A stretch of DNA of 12,794 nt from UBA1858 sp965658595 (lineage in GTDB: Bacteria; Pseudomonadota; Gammaproteobacteria; UBA4575): the NCBI GenBank assembly GCA_965658595.1, contig CBFHSW010000072.1, forward strand, positions 1 through 12,794. The letters run 5' to 3'. Every line of letters begins with the position of its first letter. Positions within the stretch are counted from its first letter, which is position 1. The notes beneath the pieces are model-generated. The model did no database searches, was not told where the DNA came from, and saw only the letters and a list, made by a program, of their open reading frames with translations. Shown here piece by piece: positions 1-6,343 of the stretch. The position numbers and the translations under genes are program-made.

Positions 1-2
1 CT

Positions 3-1151
3 GCTGACGCTATACAATTACCCTATCAGAGACAGTTTACCTTTGAATATGCAAAGCCTGGCTATGTTAGCCAAGCGTTAAAACGTAGCTTTCAGCCTGA
101 AGAACAATTCAACTTAGACATCTCATTAGCAGAACAAAAAGCTGCTGTCAGTATTGACGCAAATGTTGAATCGGATATTTATATTCAAGGCCAGCGTATT
201 GCAAGTACACCTGCAACACTCCAATTGTTAACAAAGGCACAAACGATAGAGTTGCGTAAAACAGGCTATCGTAGTGTCCAAAAGATTATCACGCCAAATG
301 TTGAACAGCTGACCAAGTTACAAATAATGATGTATACCGAAGCACAAGCACGGCTAGTGGAGGCGAAGAGCGTCTATATCAATTCGGTAGGTGTTGAATT
401 CCAACTGATCAAGCCGCAAGGACAGCAGTTTACTATGGGGGGTTCACGAGATGAGTTAGGGCAGAGGGCGAATGAATTCCAACGTAAGGTGCGATTAGAG
501 AGGCCTTTTTATGTCGCTAGTACCGAACTTACACAACGCCAATTCTCAGCCCATAATACCAATTCTAGTCAACCACTTGTGAACACTGCATGGGAAAAGG
601 TGGCCATGTTTTGTAATCAGTTAAGTCGCCAAGAAGGCTTGCAGCCATTTTATTTATTTCAGGGTAATGAATATATTGGTTTTGAATCCAAGGCGAATGG
701 CTATCGGATGATTACTGAAGCAGAGTGGGAGTTTATGGCGCGAATTTATCAGCGTGACAAGAAAACCATGTTTGCTTGGGGAGATCAGGATCAAGTGCCG
801 GCTGAGGTGGGTAATCTTGCCGATGCCGAGAGTCAGTTAACGCGCTACATTCCACGTTATAAAGACGGTGTTAGTGGCCTAGCTAATGTTAGAAGTTACG
901 CAATTGAATTATCAGGTTTGTTTGATCAGATAGGAAACGCCAGTGAATGGGTGCATGATATCTACGATCTAACACCACCTGATCGGCAAGCAGTGTATGT
1001 AGACCCTCTAGGTTTACTCAGAGGTAATAACCATGTGATTAAAGGCTCAAGTTATTTATCTGCTTCTAAGACTGAAGTTCGAGCGGCCTTTCGAGATGGC
1101 TCTGCCAGTCCTAGGCCTGAGTTAGGTTTTCGTTTAGCCCGATATTTATAA
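3..1151 (+). CDS. PEGA-repeat / SUMF1-fold protein (5' end outside the window)
   Basis: The frame is open from the left edge, so the gene begins upstream; the TTG at 225 lies inside the coding sequence and is not a start. The visible 382 residues hold the tail of one PEGA repeat (about 1-42, ending near KPGYVSQ), a second PEGA repeat (about 48-97, with IYIQGQRIASTPATL and ELRKTGYRS), a short helical linker, and a C-terminal SUMF1/FGE-type C-lectin fold (about 129-382). Fold signatures are FTMGG, the E-A-E-W-E-F segment, G-N-A-S-E-W-V, I-K-G-S-S-Y and the terminal G-F-R-L-A-R. The two cysteines that bind copper in true formylglycine-generating enzymes are replaced (SSYLSAS), so I do not expect sulfatase activation. 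PEGA domains are usually extracytoplasmic, which suggests a periplasmic or envelope ligand-binding role. It is the first visible gene of the motor-like operon, 25 nt before the next gene. Confidence 0.85.
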   Translation, partial: ADAIQLPYQRQFTFEYAKPGYVSQALKRSFQPEEQFNLDISLAEQKAAVSIDANVESDIYIQGQRIASTPATLQLLTKAQTIELRKTGYRSVQKIITPNVEQLTKLQIMMYTEAQARLVEAKSVYINSVGVEFQLIKPQGQQFTMGGSRDELGQRANEFQRKVRLERPFYVASTELTQRQFSAHNTNSSQPLVNTAWEKVAMFCNQLSRQEGLQPFYLFQGNEYIGFESKANGYRMITEAEWEFMARIYQRDKKTMFAWGDQDQVPAEVGNLADAESQLTRYIPRYKDGVSGLANVRSYAIELSGLFDQIGNASEWVHDIYDLTPPDRQAVYVDPLGLLRGNNHVIKGSSYLSASKTEVRAAFRDGSASPRPELGFRLARYL

Positions 1152-1176
1152 AATATCCAAAAAAGGATGAAATATT

Positions 1177-1299
1177 ATGAATAAAAAACTATTGATAGGG
1201 TCTCTTTGTTTGCTGTTGTTTTGCCTCGCAGTTGTTGGTATTGCCTACGCGGCAAAATTAAGTGTAGGTGTTCCAGTTAGCTTTCCGGTGGATATTTAA
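1177..1299 (+). CDS. 40-residue secreted or membrane peptide of the motor operon
   Basis: This short reading frame sits exactly between the PEGA/SUMF1 gene and the channel gene. ATG at 1177 is preceded by AAGGA (1163-1167) with a 9-nt spacer, and its TAA overlaps the ATG of the channel gene by one base (TAATG, 1297-1301). That junction strongly suggests translational coupling. The product has a basic start (MNKK), a hydrophobic stretch over residues 5-23 and an A-Y-A signal-peptidase-like site after residue 25. Cleavage there would leave a 15-residue peptide with a V-P-V-S-F-P-V-D-I end; if uncleaved, it is a single-pass membrane microprotein. I recognise no family. Its position suggests an accessory subunit of the channel complex or a peptide needed for its assembly, but this is inference from context. 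Confidence 0.75.
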   Translation: MNKKLLIGSLCLLLFCLAVVGIAYAAKLSVGVPVSFPVDI

Positions 1300-2066
1300 T
1301 GACTAAATCAATTCAAGGTATTATCGCTCTAGCTCTATCGGCACTCTTAGTGCATGGTTTTTATGTGGTTTTAGTGGAGCCTAATGTGGCTTTAGCGCAG
1401 GCCTTAGTTATGCAAGGTGATGGTGAGCAGCAGCGTTCCATTTGGATTATCTTAAAAGACTTTGAACAAGAGACATGTTTGATTTTAATGTTTTGGGCGA
1501 TCTATCTGATAGCTGACAAATTCATTCATATCACTAAGACTAATTATTTATTTGAAGTTGATTTCTTCAAAAACTGTGACATGAGCAGTGCGGCTATTAG
1601 CGCGGTAGTCGATGATCTAGAGAACTTAAGAGGTGGCATTGCCAACACGCCCTTAATTCGTACGCTTAAAGTATCACTGCGTCGTTTTTTATTATCGCAA
1701 GATATTCACGCAACGGCGGAGGTTATCGAGGCGGAGTGTGTGGCTTTGGGAAACAAAAACGAAGCTGAAAATTCGATGATCCGTTATTTAATATGGGCAA
1801 TCCCATCAATCGGTTTTATCGGTACGGTGCGTGGTATTGGTCAGGCCCTAGCGCAGGCCGATAAGGCTTTAGCTGGCGATATATCAGGTATGACCAATAG
1901 TCTGGGTGTCGCTTTCAATTCAACCTTGGTCGCTTTATTTGTCAGCATGATCCTGATGTTTCTGCTATTTCAACTGCAGCGTGCGCAGGACTCTCTAACG
2001 GTCTCGGTGAACGACTACTGTCAAAATAAGGTGTTGGATCCGCTCAGCAGAAGTCGACTCAACTAG
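1299..2066 (+). CDS. MotA/TolQ/ExbB-family proton channel subunit
   Basis: The 255-residue protein has four predicted membrane helices (about 7-26, 57-76, 161-185 and 203-228) with a cytoplasmic loop of about 85 residues between the second and third, which is the TolQ/ExbB layout. The core is I-P-S-I-G-F-I-G-T-V-R-G-I-G (168-181), matching the ExbB G-T-V-W-G-I segment, followed by A-F-N-S-T-L-V-A-L (205-213). T176 and T209 correspond to the two pore threonines (T148 and T181 in E. coli ExbB) that line the ion path. Family members form pentamers around two single-helix partners and turn ion flow into rotation or force. The partners here are most likely the two VWA proteins directly downstream. 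The start overlaps the stop of the small peptide gene. There is no TonB or Tol partner in view, so the load is unknown. Confidence 0.9.
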   Translation: MTKSIQGIIALALSALLVHGFYVVLVEPNVALAQALVMQGDGEQQRSIWIILKDFEQETCLILMFWAIYLIADKFIHITKTNYLFEVDFFKNCDMSSAAISAVVDDLENLRGGIANTPLIRTLKVSLRRFLLSQDIHATAEVIEAECVALGNKNEAENSMIRYLIWAIPSIGFIGTVRGIGQALAQADKALAGDISGMTNSLGVAFNSTLVALFVSMILMFLLFQLQRAQDSLTVSVNDYCQNKVLDPLSRSRLN

Positions 2067-2072
2067 CTAGAT

Positions 2073-3128
2073 ATGATGCGTCGCAATCCCACTTCTCACC
2101 TGGCATTCATCGATATTATGAGCTGTGGTTTAGGGGCGGTTATTCTGATCCTAGTATTACTAAAAAATCAGCAGGTGACACCGGATGAGTTACTTGAACT
2201 AGATCATGCTGCTTTAGATCAGCAGATAGCTACTTTGCTAACTCAGCGTCAAGCGACTATGGCGAAGACCGAAGCCGAACAATCTGCATTATCAGAACTG
2301 GATCAAGAAATTAATGATTTAAGTGCTAGGCAGTCAGTTATGAGTACTATTAAGGCTACTACACTAAGTTTGATTGAGCGCCTGGAATTAAAAATTCAGT
2401 CCAGTCAGAAAATCCTCAGTACTCAGATGTCAGAACAAAACATCGAAACACAAACGATACGACAGGAAGATTATTTGATTGGCCTGGATATAGAAGGTCA
2501 ACGTATTGCTATATTGGTTGATAGTAGTGCTTCCATGACTGCGCGTGAGCTCATTACTATTATGAATTACAAGGTTCAATCAGAGGCTAAACGTAGATCA
2601 GCAGATAAATGGCAAAGGACTTTACGTGTAGTCCAGTGGTTGATGGCGAGAGCGCCAGAAGATTCAGAGTTGCTGCTAATGTCCTTTTCTGATCAGGCGA
2701 TTATACAAAGTCAACCTGATTGGATTTCAGTTAAGGATGAGCAAGCACTAGCAGTCGCTCAAAAAGCAATGCAGTCGGTCACACCTTATGGTGCAACAAA
2801 CTTAGAGAAGGCGATAGTCAAAGTATTGAAGCAGCGTCCGGATGTGATCTATCTGATAACAGATGGTTTGCCGACCCAAGGTCTAAGTAAAACATCAATC
2901 TTATCCTCTGGCGGCTGTGGTGGTATAACGGCATCAAAGAAAAAGGTATCAGGTGAGTGTCGTGTCACGCTATTGCGGAAGGCGGCTGACCTTACGCAAT
3001 CATTCCAAGGCAAGCTTTCAATCATCTTGTTACCTTTGGAGGGTGATCCCCAAGCCGCTCCTGAGCTCTCCAAGTGGGTGTTAAGTAAGGGTGGTACTTT
3101 AATTAGCCCGGCGGCCAGTTGGCCATGA
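2073..3128 (+). CDS. Membrane-anchored VWA protein 1 with an ExbD/MotB-like helix
   Basis: The 351-residue protein starts with a single membrane helix, about 10-30, carrying A-F-I-D-I-M-S-C-G-L-G-A. Its F-I-D-I matches the F-I-D-V of ExbD, so D14 sits where ExbD, TolR and MotB carry their protonatable aspartate. A helical, probably coiled-coil stalk follows (about 38-125). The VWA domain spans about 143-345 with a complete metal-ion-dependent adhesion site: D150-S152-S154 (VDSSASM), T242 (GATNLE) and D264 (ITDGLP). An insert with cysteines lies near 281-296 (GGCGG ... GEC). Topology predicts the VWA domain in the periplasm. The gene begins 6 nt after the channel stop with no clear Shine-Dalgarno, suggesting coupling; ATG at 2073 and at 2076 are both possible. 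I infer it is a B-type subunit of the channel complex. Confidence 0.85.
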   Translation: MMRRNPTSHLAFIDIMSCGLGAVILILVLLKNQQVTPDELLELDHAALDQQIATLLTQRQATMAKTEAEQSALSELDQEINDLSARQSVMSTIKATTLSLIERLELKIQSSQKILSTQMSEQNIETQTIRQEDYLIGLDIEGQRIAILVDSSASMTARELITIMNYKVQSEAKRRSADKWQRTLRVVQWLMARAPEDSELLLMSFSDQAIIQSQPDWISVKDEQALAVAQKAMQSVTPYGATNLEKAIVKVLKQRPDVIYLITDGLPTQGLSKTSILSSGGCGGITASKKKVSGECRVTLLRKAADLTQSFQGKLSIILLPLEGDPQAAPELSKWVLSKGGTLISPAASWP

Positions 3129-4048
3129 GGAAAAGAGAAGCGCCCGATGCATTTGGTACAGCCTTCTTGGATATTATTGCTTGCGGCTTTGGTGCCATTG
3201 TACTCTTGATATTGATCTTTAAATTTGAGCCTGATTTCACTGGTCTTGTCGCGGTTAAAAACGATGATGCAAATGCCAAGATTAAGCAGCTTGTAGGTCT
3301 GGTAGACGAGCTCAGAGCAGAACCAGTGATCGATAGTGAGCAGTCTGCTGAGGATAAAGCCGCGACGTTGAAGACAGCACAAGCTCAATTTGAACGTGCC
3401 ATGGCTGAGACAGCCAAACTCCAACAGATCTCAAGTGAACTTAAAGAGCAACTTGATACCTTGCAAAAACAAATTCAGAAGCAACAAATCGCGGGTATCT
3501 CAGCGGGGGAGCAATTAACCCAGGATGATGAGGTTGGTGGTATTCCAGTCGATCGTGATTATATCATTTTCATTGTCGATACTTCCGGAAGTATGAAAGA
3601 GATCTGGCATAAGGTGATGCATGAGATGGATAACATACTGACAATTCATCCTCAGGTGAAAGGCTTTCAAGTGATGAACGATAATGGCAACTTTCTAGTC
3701 AGTGGCTATGCTGGGAAGTGGATGAAAGATTCGCCTGGCATGAGAAAACGAGTGATGAAGCTATTTAGCTCTTGGGCGAGTATCTCAAATAGTAGTCCAG
3801 TTGAAGGGATCGAAACCGCCTTAATGCGCTATTCAAAATATGCTAAGGATCTTTCCATCTACGTTATTGGTGATGATTTTACCGGTGCTAATTTTGATCA
3901 AGTCATCTCACGTACACGCCAATTGAATAAAAATCATGCCCGTATTCATGCGCTTAATTTTATATCTCCGCATGCATCTACTGATCGCTTTAGCACTTTG
4001 ATGCGAGAGATCTGCCGTGAAAACCAAGGGACTTTTCTGACCTTTTAA
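3125..4048 (+). CDS. Membrane-anchored VWA protein 2 with an ExbD/MotB-like helix
   Basis: I start this gene at ATG 3125, which overlaps the previous stop by four bases (ATGA, 3125-3128); a TTG at 3119 is in frame but less likely. The 307-residue product repeats the plan of its neighbour: a membrane helix at about 13-33 (A-F-L-D-I-I-A-C-G-F-G-A, aspartate D16), a long charged coiled-coil stalk (about 48-125) and a VWA domain (about 145-307). The metal site has D152-S154-S156 (VDTSGSM) and an acidic D250 (VIGDD), but the usual threonine region reads S-S-P-V-E-G, so the site is a variant. The two proteins share the helix motif yet differ in the rest, so they are paralogues that could form a heterodimer inside the channel ring. 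It is the last gene of the operon. Confidence 0.85.
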   Translation: MRKREAPDAFGTAFLDIIACGFGAIVLLILIFKFEPDFTGLVAVKNDDANAKIKQLVGLVDELRAEPVIDSEQSAEDKAATLKTAQAQFERAMAETAKLQQISSELKEQLDTLQKQIQKQQIAGISAGEQLTQDDEVGGIPVDRDYIIFIVDTSGSMKEIWHKVMHEMDNILTIHPQVKGFQVMNDNGNFLVSGYAGKWMKDSPGMRKRVMKLFSSWASISNSSPVEGIETALMRYSKYAKDLSIYVIGDDFTGANFDQVISRTRQLNKNHARIHALNFISPHASTDRFSTLMREICRENQGTFLTF

Positions 4049-4446
4049 ATTTAAATCAGAGTTATAGGCAAGGTGACTGCTGTTAAGCCAAGCCCAACAC
4101 TCGGGAATATCTTCAATTCATTGGCAAAGGCGTTACGATCAGCTTGTTGGTCAGGAGCTCAGCCATTTGACTGATGTCATGCAGACGAAGTATTAATTTA
4201 ATGAGTTGCCCATAGTGATGTTTCGACTAGTGGAATGATGTGCCAGCAAGCCCTTTGTTCTTCAATTATGCATCAACGCCAGTAGCATCATGAGGAGCAA
4301 AATATTTGATAGGCTCAACCGCCGGTGCGTGGATAAGAGAGTCAATGTGTGGCGGATTATTTTACGGTTAGTTTATTATGCCTAACAGCAAATAACTTAA
4401 AAACCCATGTCGATAAATACGTTAAGGAATTGTATAAATTCAAAAT
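4049..4446. other. Gene-free interval after the VWA operon
   Basis: I see no intact gene and no convincing terminator in these 398 bases. The minus strand read from about 4346 down to 4113 gives protein-like stretches (for example EPIKYFAPHDATGVDA, then HDISQMAELLTNK) broken by two in-frame stops, which could be a decayed gene. The plus strand also has an open stretch of about 39 codons ending near 4196 with no start codon. Neither resembles a family I can name, and stretches this short arise by chance. Confidence 0.4.
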
Positions 4447-4522
4447 TGGCTCCCTGGGACGGGCTCGAACCGCCGACCTAGTGATTAACAGTCACCCGCT
4501 CTACCAACTGAGCTACCAGGGA
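4447..4522 (-). tRNA. tRNA-Asn (anticodon GTT)
   Basis: On the minus strand a 76-nt cloverleaf runs from TCCCTGG to the encoded CCA. The acceptor arms TCCCTGG/CCAGGGA pair fully, the D arm contains AGCTCAGTTGGTAGAGC, the anticodon loop is TGTTAAT (anticodon at 4487-4489 on the plus strand) and the T arm contains GGTTCGAGCC. Overall it resembles E. coli tRNA-Asn. Its 3' end faces the accessory operon on the left, the side where tRNA-targeting elements insert. Confidence 0.96.
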
Positions 4523-4537
4523 TCAAAGAAGCAATGG

Positions 4538-4566
4538 ATGTTACTGTTATCCAGTGAATCGGTCAA
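4538..4566 (-). promoter_or_regulatory. Likely promoter of tRNA-Asn
   Basis: On the minus strand TTGACC (4561-4566) and TAACAT (4538-4543) are separated by 17 nt. The -10 box ends 15 nt before the tRNA 5' end, which allows a short leader. The -35 box matches the sigma-70 consensus at 5 of 6 bases and the -10 box at 4 of 6. Confidence 0.45.
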
Positions 4567-4644
4567 CTGATTCATGTCAAACGAGCAAAGAAAAAAGCTT
4601 AAGTTAAATAAATCGTCCGAAGTTGTGATAAATTAATAGGCATG

Positions 4645-4664
4645 ACAGCCACGCTGTTGGCTGT
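4645..4664. repeat. Inverted repeat upstream of the BRO-N gene
   Basis: ACAGCCA (4645-4651) and TGGCTGT (4658-4664) form a 7-bp stem with a 6-nt loop. A second, competing hairpin is possible inside it: ACAGC / GCTGT around CAC (4645-4657). It lies 38 nt before the TTG start and is followed by TTTAAAA. It could be a weak terminator or an operator. Confidence 0.5.
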
Positions 4665-4702
4665 TTAAAATAATAATAAATATATGGGTTGGGAGTAGTC
4701 AG

Positions 4703-5026
4703 TTGGGAACCTTAAATGTAGATGACTATGACGGTCATCAGATTAGAACTATAGCAATGGAAGACCAAACAGTTTGGTATGTGACGGCAGATGTTTGTCG
4801 TTGTTTGGATATTGCGATTAATAATCGTACAGGCAAGCCGAATGTCACGGTGGCAACGCGTCAGATCAGTGATCGGGATAAACAAAAATATCGAATTGAA
4901 ACCCCTGAAAATCCTAAAAATCCATGGATAGATATGATGATCGTTTCTAAGCAGGGAATGATGGTGATGTTAGAGGAACTCGACTTAACCATAGCCGAGC
5001 CCTTTAAGTCTCAAATTATCAAATAA
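4703..5026 (+). CDS. Small BRO-N domain protein
   Basis: The product has 107 residues. I use TTG 4703 because GGGAG (4691-4695) stands 7 nt upstream and the next in-frame ATG would remove the first 18 residues of the domain. The sequence fits the BRO-N (Bro family N-terminal) domain: an I-R-T-I strand, V-W-Y-V-T-A-D-V-C (about 25-33, the typical W-F-V-A-x-D-V signature), a variable middle, and a late S-K-Q-G-M-M-V-M-L segment in place of the usual N-E-x-G-L-Y-x-L-I. It ends just after the position of the conserved A-K-x-F, so the last helices (W-V-x-x-E-V-L-P in most members) are missing and the gene may be truncated. BRO-N proteins are typical of phages and mobile elements and probably bind DNA. 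It stands alone, between two hairpins, close to tRNA-Asn. Confidence 0.75.
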   Translation: MGTLNVDDYDGHQIRTIAMEDQTVWYVTADVCRCLDIAINNRTGKPNVTVATRQISDRDKQKYRIETPENPKNPWIDMMIVSKQGMMVMLEELDLTIAEPFKSQIIK

Positions 5027-5042
5027 AGCCACATGTGTGGCT
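5027..5042. terminator. Bidirectional hairpin between convergent genes
   Basis: AGCCAC (5027-5032) and GTGGCT (5037-5042) flank an ATGT loop; the stem can be read as 7 bp with a tighter loop. It starts on the base after the BRO-N stop and lies 13 nt beyond the stop of the convergent aminotransferase gene. On the minus strand it is followed by TTATTT, so it should serve the aminotransferase transcript better than the BRO-N transcript. Confidence 0.55.
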
Positions 5043-5055
5043 GACGATGTTGTTA

Positions 5056-6240
5056 CTAGTTTAATAACTTAGCCAAACGCTCAATAGCAGTGGCAAGTTT
5101 CTCTCTAGAAGTTGCGTAAGAGATACGCATGTAGCCCTGCAGACCAAAGGCTGTCCCAGGCACTACGGCAATACCACATTTTTCTAGCAAATAAGTTGCG
5201 AACTCGACGTCATTGTTGATGTCACTGAGTGAATCGATGGCTGCTTGCACATTTGCAAAACAATAAAAGGTTCCCTCAGATTGTGAGCAGCTAATGCCTT
5301 TGATGTTATTTAGTTCAGCCACCACAAAATCGTGGCGCTTTTCAAAAGCTTCTTTCATTTCAGTTACGCAGGCTTGGTCACCACTCAAGGCTTCCTCAGC
5401 GGCGGCTTGAGAAATAGAGCATGGATTAGAGGTGCTCTGTGATTGAATGTTCTTCATTGGCTCCATGATCTCTGCCGGTCCTGCAGCATAACCGATTCGC
5501 CAGCCAGTCATTGAATAGGCTTTAGACACACCATTCAAAACTAGTGTGCGCGACTTTAGTTCTGGGCATACCATCAAAATATTAGAAAAGGTTTGCTGTT
5601 GAAACAAAATATGTTCATACATATCGTCGGTTGCGATCAAGATGTCTGGATGCTTAAGCAGCACTTCTGCTAGCGCGGTCAATTCTGATGCGGAATAACA
5701 CGCACCGGTTGGATTAGAGGGACTATTGATGACCACCATTTTTGTGTTGGTGGTGATCGCCGCGGCCAACTGATCAGCAGTCATTTTAAAGTTTTGAGTG
5801 TGATCAGCTTCGATAAAAACAGGTGTGCCATTGGCAAGAAGAACCATATCGGGATAAGACACCCAGTATGGTGCGGGAATAATTACTTCATCGCCTTGAT
5901 CTATTACAGCTTGGCAGAGGTTATAGAAACTTTGCTTGCCACCACTAGAGACTAGAATCTCATTGGCAGCATATTTCAATCCACTATCACGCTCAAATTT
6001 ATCAATGATGGCTTGCTTGAGCGATACGGTACCACCCACTGGGGTGTACTTGGTTTGTCCATTGGCAATGGCCTCATTAGCCGCTTGTTTTATGTGGCTT
6101 GGAGTGTCAAAGTCGGGCTCACCTGCAGCAAGATTAATCACGTCCACGCCTTCGGCACGGAGTTGGTTTGCTTTGGCAGTCACGGCGAGTGTTGGAGAAG
6201 GTTTGATTCTTCTCACACGAGAGGATAGTTTAATGTCCAA
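5056..6240 (-). CDS. Class I PLP-dependent aminotransferase, aspartate aminotransferase type
   Basis: This fold-type I aminotransferase resembles the subgroup of bacterial aspartate aminotransferases with the N-terminal signature K-L-S-x-R-V-x-x-I-K-P-S-P-T. It would transfer the amino group of aspartate (or a related amino acid) to 2-oxoglutarate in the cytoplasm. Visible sites, numbered from the TTG start, are the cofactor loop S-S-G-G-K-Q-S (98-104), W127, N-S-P-S-N-P-T-G (172-179), D205 and Y208, the cofactor lysine K240 in G-V-S-K-A-Y-S-M-T-G-W-R, and R372 in Y-M-R-I-S-Y for the substrate carboxylate. I prefer TTG 6240, which gives M-D-I-K-L-S and 394 residues, the usual length, with AGGGA 10 nt upstream. 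ATG 6273 would add 11 residues and has no Shine-Dalgarno. The exact substrate cannot be fixed from sequence alone. It is divergent from uvrB. Confidence 0.9.
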   Translation of the reverse strand: MDIKLSSRVRRIKPSPTLAVTAKANQLRAEGVDVINLAAGEPDFDTPSHIKQAANEAIANGQTKYTPVGGTVSLKQAIIDKFERDSGLKYAANEILVSSGGKQSFYNLCQAVIDQGDEVIIPAPYWVSYPDMVLLANGTPVFIEADHTQNFKMTADQLAAAITTNTKMVVINSPSNPTGACYSASELTALAEVLLKHPDILIATDDMYEHILFQQQTFSNILMVCPELKSRTLVLNGVSKAYSMTGWRIGYAAGPAEIMEPMKNIQSQSTSNPCSISQAAAEEALSGDQACVTEMKEAFEKRHDFVVAELNNIKGISCSQSEGTFYCFANVQAAIDSLSDINNDVEFATYLLEKCGIAVVPGTAFGLQGYMRISYATSREKLATAIERLAKLLN

Positions 6241-6298
6241 TTGAATGTTTTCCCTAAATGGTGTTCCGCCCATGCTGTATGTATGAGCGCTAATGTGA

Positions 6299-6312
6299 AT
6301 CCCTACGGGGAT
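6299..6312. other. UACG tetraloop hairpin before uvrB
   Basis: ATCCC (6299-6303) and GGGAT (6308-6312) enclose TACG. As RNA read rightward this is a 5-bp stem closed by C(UACG)G, an extra-stable tetraloop. It lies about 30 nt before the uvrB ATG and could be in its leader, if transcription starts upstream of it. There is no T tract. Confidence 0.4.
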
Positions 6313-6343
6313 GATACTTTATTTTATAGATATCGATAAGAGA

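Noticed and set aside
225..227. TTG as the start of the PEGA/SUMF1 gene
   Set aside because: The frame is open to the left edge and encodes PEGA sequence upstream, and this TTG lies inside the second PEGA repeat.
2849..3424. Minus-strand open frame of 191 codons
   Set aside because: It lies across two well-supported VWA genes on the plus strand, has no domain signature, and covers their overlap.
4349..4570. Plus-strand open frame of 73 codons
   Set aside because: It runs straight through tRNA-Asn on the other strand; part of its translation is the complement of the tRNA.
5936..6244. Plus-strand open frames opposite the aminotransferase
   Set aside because: They are antisense to conserved N-terminal aminotransferase sequence and have no family features.
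6275..6290. A complete LexA box
   Set aside because: The left half CTGTATGTAT fits, but the right half reads CGC instead of CAG at the required distance.
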